Assembly: GCF_001753205.1 (NCBI RefSeq)
Contig: NZ_CP017560.1
Span: forward strand, 1,426,001 to 1,490,000
DNA from: Sporosarcina ureilytica
GTDB lineage: Bacteria > Bacillota > Bacilli > Bacillales_A > Planococcaceae
DNA: 64,000 bases
Direction: 5' to 3'
A model generated the notes under the pieces. The model saw only the letters and a program-made list of their open reading frames with translations. It was not told the DNA's origin and did no database searches. The translations under genes were made by a program, and so were the position numbers. Positions 43,101-49,908 of this stretch are shown here, piece by piece (the stretch's first letter is position 1; every line of letters begins with the position of its first letter).

Positions 43101-45332
43101 TTCACAGAAAGACGCGATGATTTAATCATTGTTCATTATAGTGATCAACTTAGCTCATCTCATGCGTACGATGCGATTACAGTCACAAACAAATCAACTC
43201 AATACGTGCAAGTAATAAAGCAGTTTTTAGAAAGTCGCGAGATTAAAACCACACAAAAGGAAATAGAAGAAACAATCAAAGCATTTAATGTGTTTAATGG
43301 TGAATGGTTACTACGTGCTATTCAAAACAAATCTCATGATCAGCGCGAAAAGATGAGTGTTTTGTCTGCTGTCAAGCTCTCGCTCAAGTATTTTAAAGAA
43401 AAGGCGCCAGAGGTTACTTGGATACCTATCTCTATGGAAGAAATTGTTCGCGTTTCGAATGCAATTCAATTAAATAAAAAAGATGGGTTATTCTCTGGTA
43501 AGACTATTGGTCGGAGTGGAAACTGTAGTGACGACTTACTAATGATGGGCTTTAAAGTGGATGAAGAGGGGCAATTGATTCTTTATCTTTACCCGATTGA
43601 AGTGAAAATCGGGCATAATCAATCAGGTGTCATTGATAAAGGGATTAGCCAAGTAAAAGAACTGAATCGTCGTCTGAAAGAAGTATTAACTGAATCTACA
43701 TTTGATGCACAGTTTATGCGCCACTTTTTCGCTCAGCGAATGATAACGGTCGCTCAAAAAATGGAACAACAGCAGTTTTGGGGTGACCAAGTTTGGGTAA
43801 CAGAACAGATTTCGCATCGTTTATTAAATGGCGATTTTACAGTTGCGATTAATGGTTTACCTTCGTTTGGAGAAGGTGCAATCTTCTCATTTAAAAAAGA
43901 AGAAGTTAGCGAAAATAGTACACGCATAGAGAACGTTTTAGTCCTCGCTTATCCAGAGCAAATGGGCTATGAATGGTTAACGAAGTCGATGGATGAAGTC
44001 ATGAAGTCCGATATGACAATTGAGTTGGTAGTAGAAAACACTAAGAAACCTGAAGAGTATTCACCGGCTCCTTCTGTCGAGAACGATCAAGAAGTAGATG
44101 AATTAGAGCAACCAAAACCTTCTGTCATGAGTGACCAAGACACAGACGAAAGTGAAGAGGATGATAAGACTCAAGAAGCGGGAGATGATACAGCTCCTAC
44201 ACCACCCTTAGTAGAAAATCGTGAGGATAATATTTCACGACCGTTAATTGGATACACACAATTCGATTTGGCCCGATATTGGGAATTTGGACATAAAGAA
44301 TTACCAAATCGCCATCTCTTAATCGGTGGACGAAGTGGGCAAGGGAAGACTTACTTTATTCAATCACTCCTAATGGGTTTAAGCTCAGGAAATCAGCCTT
44401 CACTAGTTATCGACTATTCTAGTAGCTATACAAAGACTCAACTTGAAGAAGACTTTGTGGCACATTTAGGAGACAGATTGGTCGAGCATAGTGTATATCT
44501 AGACAAAATTCCAATCAATCCATTTACAAGAAGAACCCGTATTGTTTCAGGAAAAGAAGAGCTTGAACCGATTGTTGAGACAGCTGGGCGCGTAAAGGAA
44601 GTTTTTGCGTCTGTTTATCGAACATTAGGACCTCAACAAGAAATGACGTTATATCGTGCGATTAAAAGTGGAATTGAAAATCATGGAAGTCAAATGACAA
44701 TGAGCTTGCTTGAAGAAGAATTGTATAACTTAGAAGGCGTATCCAAAACGGTTGTCGGTTCAATACTATCACGGCTCATTCAATTTATTCATTTAGATCC
44801 ATTTGATTATTCGTCGGAGCATAAATGGGACGATTACTTCCAAGATGATGGTCAAGTGACAATTATTCAATTAGATGGCTATTCACAGATCGAGATAAAG
44901 AAATTATTAACGGAATTCGTATTATGGGACTTATGGTATTATCGTTTGAGTAAAACTGAAGAAAACCCTATGGCAATTGTTTTAGACGAAGCACAAAACT
45001 TAGCATTTGGGGGAGGTTCTCCGGCAAATTTAATTTTACGTGAGGGTAGAAAGTTTGGTTGGTCCGCATGGTTTGCTACACAGACTTTCACAAATTTCTC
45101 ACCTGAAGAATTGTCAACATTGCAAGGTGCGGCAACGAAAGTATTTTTCAATCCTGCCGAAAGTGAAGTTACCAGCATTTCTCGCAATTTAGGCGGAGAC
45201 TATCAAGAGGCTTTACGTAAATTAGTCAAAGGTCAATGTTTAGTAACTGGCCAATTTATGGAGGAGAACGGGACTTTAAGTCAGTCACAAGTTTATGTGG
45301 TTAGCGTGCCGCCTATGAACGAAAGAAACTAA
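40131..45332 (+). CDS. dptH: DNA phosphorothioation-dependent restriction protein DptH, HerA-like ATPase
   Basis: A 1733-residue protein, the normal giant size for DptH. The C-terminal third carries a HerA/FtsK-like ATPase: Walker A GGRSGQGKT near residue 1400, SLVIDYSSSYTKTQLEED after it, and Walker B AIVLDEAQNLAF near residue 1613, followed by REGRKFGWSAWFATQTF. An acidic, Pro-rich linker (44036-44235) precedes that domain. A stretch near residues 1170-1200 (LYPIEVKIGHNQ with D/E and ExK) may be a nuclease-like core. It is thought to drive DNA translocation and damage. The start ATG 40131 is chosen for GGAG at 40118-40121; a TTG at 40098 lies deep in dptG. Confidence 0.82.
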   Translation: MSNQFYEYIAEQLVAFFQQQSSNQKIGRYYLQLPSIETSEVLFEAFKSEEASSAFFYQHEKGNERYETIALTYQGYKFVIAIVNESITSSFLVTLRNAMSLQQGDWKNASLILLTSNLQDSIKDGSINLTHEGMPLHVEQFIGSLEKMIEQQVKNPMSRRIIKHFLESREREYALENTTFLDFEEVLNIANKEEITTEDYRELHYFPDDELRQLLSEQETLPVKSRAWNQKEKEIQQRLNKNTELHHDIEQTREQGSAREELEARFGAGRRDLEPKNDPDKDMWYETDLTKILNWEEDIKNTTKIELLSDDIKCMNKHIELWKRPNATTAAGLRTWHLIAFLSPEEEAQEIEVRIPFSQRLKKEHILSRAQSYTNTSGKNLVITVKVEEGADFYRSVYRHEGKTPYTFNLLVLKSTSEPFESIRHHYKIQTGQRANYAIELQMDHQYFQLGTGTEREVAIKENEQVIVSDLDEKLKLEIQSSASTDDHSVKCFIQTPSFTVPIVVKDEALRILPKTAHQIWVEKFEKQQSIELIEDDSKAIIQDYLYTTHKDEREYFKLEERWAKEKWAYGKYQDSNLEAIALAIPDRLREAYHAYLEAVVEQGTIHSFTFYDEALREKAEMYVEAFLTEIENIEVDSILQDEVRNLMKLGRIDINDELIYTSYSPLNVAYQLELQKTMNGEDIDRNTIERMQNSHFAPLIVEEGITYKPVVHDRMSEWTIYRPSDEVNVGESNLYLAQLVQEKIEQFYEYYPYLFTISGKTPLRISIVNIPDDREIVKGLLNMFLKEVKKGKELHALRPIEISAYTRGHHVSHFEVFQQMENYEEVEHYFQGLSFNNKYEIPRDVFYQLQRLIRYSVHSIEDRIEYAHLSFYKMDGKSEVVQQKTQDLPDSLALNGLLTSPTSQLTEEGGYRIGFGTGGHQVNKENLLEKSILKWNEYVANMMTNGLNPYNKDIALSTRVHALNEQLLEDLYKQTNWVTFINPEVDLLYFTERRDDLIIVHYSDQLSSSHAYDAITVTNKSTQYVQVIKQFLESREIKTTQKEIEETIKAFNVFNGEWLLRAIQNKSHDQREKMSVLSAVKLSLKYFKEKAPEVTWIPISMEEIVRVSNAIQLNKKDGLFSGKTIGRSGNCSDDLLMMGFKVDEEGQLILYLYPIEVKIGHNQSGVIDKGISQVKELNRRLKEVLTESTFDAQFMRHFFAQRMITVAQKMEQQQFWGDQVWVTEQISHRLLNGDFTVAINGLPSFGEGAIFSFKKEEVSENSTRIENVLVLAYPEQMGYEWLTKSMDEVMKSDMTIELVVENTKKPEEYSPAPSVENDQEVDELEQPKPSVMSDQDTDESEEDDKTQEAGDDTAPTPPLVENREDNISRPLIGYTQFDLARYWEFGHKELPNRHLLIGGRSGQGKTYFIQSLLMGLSSGNQPSLVIDYSSSYTKTQLEEDFVAHLGDRLVEHSVYLDKIPINPFTRRTRIVSGKEELEPIVETAGRVKEVFASVYRTLGPQQEMTLYRAIKSGIENHGSQMTMSLLEEELYNLEGVSKTVVGSILSRLIQFIHLDPFDYSSEHKWDDYFQDDGQVTIIQLDGYSQIEIKKLLTEFVLWDLWYYRLSKTEENPMAIVLDEAQNLAFGGGSPANLILREGRKFGWSAWFATQTFTNFSPEELSTLQGAATKVFFNPAESEVTSISRNLGGDYQEALRKLVKGQCLVTGQFMEENGTLSQSQVYVVSVPPMNERN

Positions 45333-45465
45333 AGAAGTGTATCCATAAAGCGTACTTGTGTCAAAGATATTCGCGTTTGTTTAGGTAAACTTGAATGTTT
45401 TAATTGCCATGATAGGTCGGAACACAGGTGCCTTATACGAAAAAAAACAATAAATAATCTTACCG

Positions 45466-45506
45466 AACATCCTCCGAATCGTTTTTTCGATTGGGGGATG
45501 TTTTTT
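45466..45506 (+). terminator. dptFGH terminator, CATCCTCC type, copy 2
   Basis: AACATCCTCCGAATCG pairs with CGATTGGGGGATGTT over a T6 loop, followed by T6. The hairpin closely matches that at 30434-30472. Confidence 0.75.
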
Positions 45507-45516
45507 GTTTACTGTT

Positions 45517-45548
45517 ACGGCTACAAATCGTAAAACTGAATCGTATTC
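45517..45548. repeat. 32-bp direct repeat flanking dptFGH, right copy
   Basis: ACGGCTACAAATCGTAAAAC followed by TGAATCGTATTC; 27 of 32 positions match 36013-36044. Confidence 0.5.
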
Positions 45549-45942
45549 TTAGGTAATTTCCATGCGCTCATTCAAATTGTAGTGAGCGCAGGAATTTTGC
45601 CTGTTTTTTATGGCAGATCATTGAGCACAATTGATATAGGTAGAATATACTCACTCAAACTCTCTGCGTATGTCAAATTATTCCGGTTTTCTACCTTTAG
45701 TTGCACGTATATGATAAAATGGTAGTATAATTCGCCCCATTTGTAATGTTTTAGTAGACTATAATATTCAGAAGACAAGGAAGGCTTTTTTCAGGGATAA
45801 GGGGATATACATCTTACAAGGTATTGACTGAGGTAAATAGGCAGATGTGATTAAATGTTGAACAACAATGAACTGTAGAATTAGAGCCTGGCACCTTTCA
45901 CTATAGAATTATATTATGTGGATTCAGGAAGGGGAATATGAA

Positions 45943-46857
45943 TTGCGTAATCGAACAAAAAGAGTGCAAAAAGAAATTGAGTCTATAATTGGACTTTTGG
46001 TACTTGTAGCTGGATTAGTTGGATGGTACAAGTTCGGGACTTTAAAAGGGGTTGGCATTTCTGTAGGCGTTACATTTGGACTTATAATTATATTTTCTAT
46101 TTGGAGAAAAGAACGATTCAAGAAACGAGTGCAACAATCCCGCATTACTGAAATCGATCAGATGTCGGGTATAGAATTTGAGAAGTATGTTGGGACGCTT
46201 TTTGAATCGCTTGGTTATCGGGCTACATATACACCTACAACTGGTGATTTCGGTGCAGATTTAATACTGAAAAAAGGAAAAGAGATAATTGTTGTTCAGG
46301 CTAAACGTTATAAAAGATCTGTTGGGATTGCAGCTGTTCAAGAAGTCATACCAGCAATGAAAATGTATAATGCAAGTGCTGCATGGGTCATTTCGAACAG
46401 TTATTATACGAAAGCCGCTATCAAGTTAGCCAAGAGCAATCATGTCCGAATGATTAACCGTGATGAATTAATACAGCTTGGTATTAATTTCAGAAAAAAA
46501 CAAGCGGGATTAAGTGAGTCTGTACAGACTGTGGAAGCTAGCACCCCTCTACTAAGCAATGTTCAGGAAGTAAAACTTACTAACAAAATAGAAGCATCCA
46601 TAGCAGCAACCTTGGAATCTGAAGCTGTATCTGCTAATGAACTAGAAGCACATTTAAAAAAATATCGCTTGAAGAAATCAAGGGAATCAGGACTGAAAGC
46701 TTTTCATATTTTCACGAACAAAACTCTAGATGAACTTGTAGAAAAGAGGCCAGTAACAATTGATGAACTACGACAAATACGAGGAATGGGCGAGAAAAAG
46801 ATCGCGGATTTCGGCGCAGAGTTAGTAAAGGTTATTCGGGATTTGAAACTTCAGTGA
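45943..46857 (+). CDS. membrane-anchored Mrr-type restriction endonuclease with HRDC domain
   Basis: A 304-residue protein. Two membrane segments (about 14-28 and 36-54) precede an Mrr-like catalytic domain at residues 75-185: GIEFEKYVGTLFESLGY, then GDFGADLIL with D106 and VVQAKRY with Q119 and K121, the D-QxK form of PD-(D/E)XK. Residues 235-304 form an HRDC domain (LEAHLKKYRLKKSRESGLKA, TIDELRQIRGMGEKKIADFG), a nucleic-acid-binding module usual in RecQ and RNase D. The start is TTG 45943 after GGAAGGGGA. It probably cuts modified or foreign DNA near the membrane. It is a separate unit downstream of dptFGH. Confidence 0.82.
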   Translation: MRNRTKRVQKEIESIIGLLVLVAGLVGWYKFGTLKGVGISVGVTFGLIIIFSIWRKERFKKRVQQSRITEIDQMSGIEFEKYVGTLFESLGYRATYTPTTGDFGADLILKKGKEIIVVQAKRYKRSVGIAAVQEVIPAMKMYNASAAWVISNSYYTKAAIKLAKSNHVRMINRDELIQLGINFRKKQAGLSESVQTVEASTPLLSNVQEVKLTNKIEASIAATLESEAVSANELEAHLKKYRLKKSRESGLKAFHIFTNKTLDELVEKRPVTIDELRQIRGMGEKKIADFGAELVKVIRDLKLQ

Positions 46858-46937
46858 CTACAACGTATCTGTGTTATGAGGAGCGTCTGTTCTTGAAAAG
46901 GAGAGGTATCTGAAACAGGGTGGGTATGTCAAGCTAG

Positions 46938-47100
46938 ATAGTGTCGGGTACCTGTTTCATACACTATTAAGTTTATTAACTACGATTGCATAAAGCGAAT
47001 TACGAAATCTAATCAAACGAATGTTTTATTGGATTTATTTTGTATTTTCACTCCTAAACTTGAATTGTTATAGTTGTGTCTTGCAGGTACCTTTCACTAT
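46938..47100. repeat. MITE-like element B (163 bp)
   Basis: The left end ATAGTGTCGGGTACCTG and the complement of the right end ATAGTGAAAGGTACCTG match at 14 of 17 positions. No coding sequence inside. The same ends occur in the elements at 25254 and 60515. Confidence 0.6.
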
Positions 47101-47308
47101 GATGGCGCCATTAATGGATATCGAAACATTGAAGGAAGAGTGTATTAAAGCTTTGCAGTATTATGATGTTGAGGTTTTGCCTGTAGCCTATAGCTGAACA
47201 GGTCAGTGAAGGATAGCGACTAGCATTGCATAGCGGTAATAAATAGAGTACCAGCGTTCTAAAGTAATTAACTAGAATTTGTTGGTGCTTTTTTTGTATG
47301 AAAATAAA

Positions 47309-47426
47309 TGTTCTGTATAAGTATTGGGAAAAATGCCTATTAACGCTGATATAATCAACCTCATTTCATAGGCGTATGTAATTGCGACTTAATTTCTGGA
47401 TATTTTTCACACAGGTACCTTTCATT
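47309..47426. repeat. MITE-like element A-type, partial copy
   Basis: From TTCTGTATAAGTATT to ACACAGGTACCTTTCATT it is about three quarters identical by eye to 25294-25413. The left terminal repeat is missing. Confidence 0.55.
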
Positions 47427-47530
47427 TTAATCAATTGGCCAACGGGTGTGAAATGTGCTCTCCTTATCTATCGTGACAGTACGGCAATACGTTCGGTCGG
47501 GTAGGATGAAAGCGATTAAACAATGTATGA

Positions 47531-47767
47531 AAGACAGCTTTTAGGCGAACGTGGGAAGTTCCATTTGCAGATACGCTTTCAAAAGAGCAAGGATTTAGTT
47601 CTTTATTCGCACCTAGTGACGATGAACTGATTGTCGAAGAACTTAAAGAACGAGTAGAAGAACTTTTGGAACAAGAGCCGGCGGAGGCTTTGGAATATAT
47701 TGAAAAAAAGTTTGGTAAAACACCTGATGAGAGGAATAGGTATGTCAACAAATTGGGGATACGATAA
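47531..47767 (+). pseudogene. degraded reading frame, unknown family
   Basis: A frame without start codon, open from 47531 to TAA at 47765-47767. Its sequence looks coding: WEVPFADTLSKEQGFSSLFA, then an acidic helix ELIVEELKERVEELLEQEPA. A related frame just upstream (47523-47560, MYERQLLGERGK) suggests a frameshift near 47550. It overlaps the next gene start by 26 bases, so the two were probably an operon. Not recognised. Confidence 0.35.
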
Positions 47768-48329
47768 AATATTTGAGCGATTTAAGGAAAGTCTTCCCCC
47801 TGAGTTTAAGGACAAGCCAAATGGTCAACCTGTGCCTGTTGTAACATTTCAAGGAGTGCCTTGTTCAATTTATGGAACACCGCTTGAAAAGGCTTTGGAA
47901 TCAGTTAGTTTTGATTACAAGGAGGTGAATTTTCCTCGTTTTAACGCTTCTACTCAGAGAAAGTTGAGAGAAAAGAATGGTTTCATTCAAGTTATTTATC
48001 CTGGTGAAGCTGTTAGGAAGGGGCAATTCTTACTTGTTCATCACACTGTCGATGGCGAACAAAAACCGATTATTGAAGTAAGTGATGGTGGAAGGGCTGT
48101 ACTTCGGGCAAGGCAATGGTGCCGGGTTTTGGATTGTGATTTTGATAAAGAGATAGATGAAAGAGTTGTTGTGAGCGAAGAAAAATATAGAGAGTTCTTG
48201 CTCAAGTTAAGTGAAAATATTTGTATTTGGGTTTGTGAGCCAATTTCACGAGAACCAAACTTACAAAATTCAACTAGCCTAAAAGTCATTTTAGAAGTGA
48301 CTTTTAGGCTTTTTTTATCTCCTAGCTAA
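47742..48329 (+). CDS. hypothetical protein, 195 aa
   Basis: Not recognised. ATG 47742 follows GAGAGGAATAGG. The N-terminus reads MSTNWGYDKIFERFKESLPP and the middle FPRFNASTQRKLREKNGFIQ; no membrane segment. The last 17 codons run through a 13-bp perfect hairpin with a T tract (48276-48316), so the natural stop was probably earlier and the C-terminal tail is a read-through made by a small deletion or frameshift. It is linked to the degraded frame upstream. Confidence 0.5.
   Translation: MSTNWGYDKIFERFKESLPPEFKDKPNGQPVPVVTFQGVPCSIYGTPLEKALESVSFDYKEVNFPRFNASTQRKLREKNGFIQVIYPGEAVRKGQFLLVHHTVDGEQKPIIEVSDGGRAVLRARQWCRVLDCDFDKEIDERVVVSEEKYREFLLKLSENICIWVCEPISREPNLQNSTSLKVILEVTFRLFLSPS
48276..48316 (+). 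terminator. Rho-independent terminator inside a 3' coding end
   Basis: AGCCTAAAAGTCA and TGACTTTTAGGCT pair perfectly (13 bp) over a nine-base loop, followed by six T. Confidence 0.85.
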
Positions 48330-48407
48330 ACAATTTAGTTTTGTCCTACCCCGAAAAATAATAATTCAATATCATTAAAGGCGTGATCAATCATAGGAAT
48401 TTTGATA

Positions 48408-48446
48408 CCAGGTTCCAACACAATTTCGAATTGTTTTAGAACCTGG
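48408..48446. repeat. 39-bp palindromic repeat, copy 1
   Basis: CCAGGTTCCAACACAATT and its near complement AATTGTTTTAGAACCTGG pair at 16 of 18 positions around the loop TCG. Five copies exist in the window (also 56116, 57836, 58387, 58770). Confidence 0.85.
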
Positions 48447-48555
48447 CGCCATACACGTTTATTAGTCATACTGGAATGTGACACAGGTACGCAACACAAT
48501 TTAGTTTTAATAGTTTTAAAGAGGTTAATGAATAATTTTAATATTAAGTAATCTA

Positions 48556-48583
48556 TTGACTGTTGTGTGTTGAATGGTATATT
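48556..48583 (+). promoter_or_regulatory. candidate sigma-A promoter
   Basis: TTGACT and TATATT are separated by 16 bases. It is the best promoter upstream of pxpB but implies a leader of about 440 bases. Confidence 0.5.
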
Positions 48584-48626
48584 AGCAGTAGAGTGACTAT
48601 TTAGTTAATAAGGGAGTCACACTGCT
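48584..48626 (+). other. stable hairpin at the 5' end of the predicted leader
   Basis: AGCAGT-AGA-GTGACT pairs with AGTCAC-ACTGCT (12 base pairs with a three-base bulge). No T tract follows, so it is not a simple terminator. It may stabilise the 5' end or act as a regulatory structure. Confidence 0.4.
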
Positions 48627-49034
48627 ACATCGCTGATCTCAATATCATCTAACTCGGAATATGCAGCCACACTTATATCGAGAGATGTCGAAATATTCAA
48701 AGGATAGTGGATTGTTTACTTTTGTTTTATAGTCCTGTCATTTAAATAGGATTTAGATTAAGTACTAAGCGAAGCCTAGGATACTACATACTTAGATGTT
48801 TCTTTGAAATATTTAAAAAAGCAGATTTGTTCAAATCATATCGAATAACAAACGAGACAAGTGACGATGATTTCCAAGGAATACCTGAAATCGAGTCGTT
48901 GATTGTTTGTTTCATATTCTAATCGTTGCATTCTAAGTACATTAAAGTAGGTAAGTGATGAGATATTGAATGTAACCTAGTGTGAATACTAGTTATTATT
49001 GGAAAATGTGAAAAATGGTTGAAAGGAGAAAAAG

Positions 49035-49485
49035 ATGGACTATTATTTAAGCCCATTTGGGGAAAATGGAGTGGTCATTGAACTTGGTAATAAAATAGAT
49101 GAAAAAACACATCGGAAAGTTCAGGAAGTATGTTCAATGCTAGATCAAAATGATGAAAAATGGTTTATAGAACATATTCCAGCTTATACGAATGTAACTT
49201 TATTTTATGATGTTTTTAAAGTAAGCAGGATGAACTCGGAGCGTTCTCCGTATCAAACAGTATGTAAATTAATAGATAACATACTGAAAAGTAATAGTCC
49301 TGTTAATATAAACAAACAAAAAACTATTGAAATACCAATTTGTTACGGAGGAGAATTTGGTCCGGATATAGAATATGTTGCACAATATAATAGATTAACG
49401 ATTGAAGAGGTCATCAAAATACATTCGAGTGGGGATTATTTAGTATACTTTATTGGTTTTGCACCAGGATTTCCATACATTGGAG
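49035..49485 (+). pseudogene. pxpB: 5-oxoprolinase subunit PxpB, 5' part, disrupted by IS
   Basis: The first 150 codons of pxpB (KipI-like): FGENGVVIELGNKID at the start and GDYLVYFIGFAPGFPYIG at the end, the usual family signature. At 49485 the IS3-type element begins and the frame stops two codons later. The remaining 3' part is at 50783-51045. Joining both with one copy of the GAG duplication gives 237 codons in a single frame, the normal length. PxpB forms the ATP-dependent 5-oxoprolinase with PxpC and PxpA. GAAAGGAG precedes the ATG. With this insertion the enzyme is probably inactive. Confidence 0.92.
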
Positions 49486-49570
49486 TGGGCTAACCCAAAT
49501 TCTTGGGACAATATAAAACAACATCAAAGTGTTACACTAGTAAAAAGCGATAACGTCGGGGGTTTTTATA

Positions 49571-49891
49571 TTGAAAAGAAACAGATATTCAAGTGAAGTT
49601 AAATGGGCTGTTGTGAAAGATAAATTAAGTGGTAACTTTACAGATAAAGAGATTTTAGAGAGGCATGGAATCAAAAATAGAGCGCAAATTGCAAGCTGGA
49701 TGAAGTGGTATAAAAACAATGAAACTTATCGCTTTGATCAACCAATCGGCCAACAGTATGCCTATGGTTTTCGTTATGATTTCAAGAATGGACAAGAGAG
49801 ACAAGATCATCAGCTATCTCAATTGAAAATGGAGAATGAAGTGCTAAAAAAGTATTTAGAGATAAAAAGGGGGTTGGAAAAGAAGAGGTAA
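49571..49891 (+). CDS. IS3 family transposase OrfA
   Basis: A 106-residue protein with an N-terminal helix-turn-helix (YSSEVKWAVVKDKLSGNF, ILERHGIKNRAQIASWMKWY) that binds the inverted repeats, and a C-terminal leucine-zipper-like helix (LSQLKMENEVLKKYLEIK). TTG 49571 is the start after CGGGGGT. A slippery A AAA AAG at 49846-49852 near the end permits -1 frameshifting into orfB, which yields the OrfAB transposase of 388 residues. Confidence 0.88.
   Translation: MKRNRYSSEVKWAVVKDKLSGNFTDKEILERHGIKNRAQIASWMKWYKNNETYRFDQPIGQQYAYGFRYDFKNGQERQDHQLSQLKMENEVLKKYLEIKRGLEKKR
49846..49852 (+). other. programmed -1 frameshift site (A AAA AAG)
   Basis: The heptamer is in the correct phase of orfA, codons CTA-AAA-AAG. 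The -1 frame stays open from here into orfB to 50736. The joint product is 388 codons. Confidence 0.75.
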
Positions 49892-49908
49892 TTAGAACTG
49901 TAGAGGAA

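Larger units (their letters stand above)
45333..45942. other. intergenic region after dptH
   Basis: About 610 bases. It contains the dptH terminator (45466-45506), the right 32-bp direct repeat (45517-45548), and a MITE-type end CCTGGCACCTTTCACTATA at 45883-45901 directly before the Mrr gene. On the minus strand a short frame ends KLPKNTIQFYDL at 45519, probably the tail of a lost gene. Confidence 0.45.
46858..47530. other. repeat-rich region without firm genes
   Basis: About 670 bases. It holds a 163-bp MITE-like element (46938-47100), a 31-codon gene tail starting at 47102 (MAPLMDIETLKEECIKALQY) that begins right at the element end, and a second element part at 47309-47426. The tail looks like a fragment of an unknown gene. 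Confidence 0.45.
48330..49034. other. leader region of the pxp operon
   Basis: About 700 bases. It has palindromic repeat 1 (48408-48446), a good promoter (48556-48583), a hairpin at the predicted transcript start (48584-48626), and about 400 bases of leader in which I see no gene. Confidence 0.45.

Noticed and set aside
36576..45332. Reading the three-gene operon as BREX (BrxC/PglZ) or DISARM
   Set aside because: No PglZ, PglX methylase, Lon or DrmA-type sequence is present; size and order of the three proteins and the KKSDSGDAQYV-type DptG tail fit dptFGH better.
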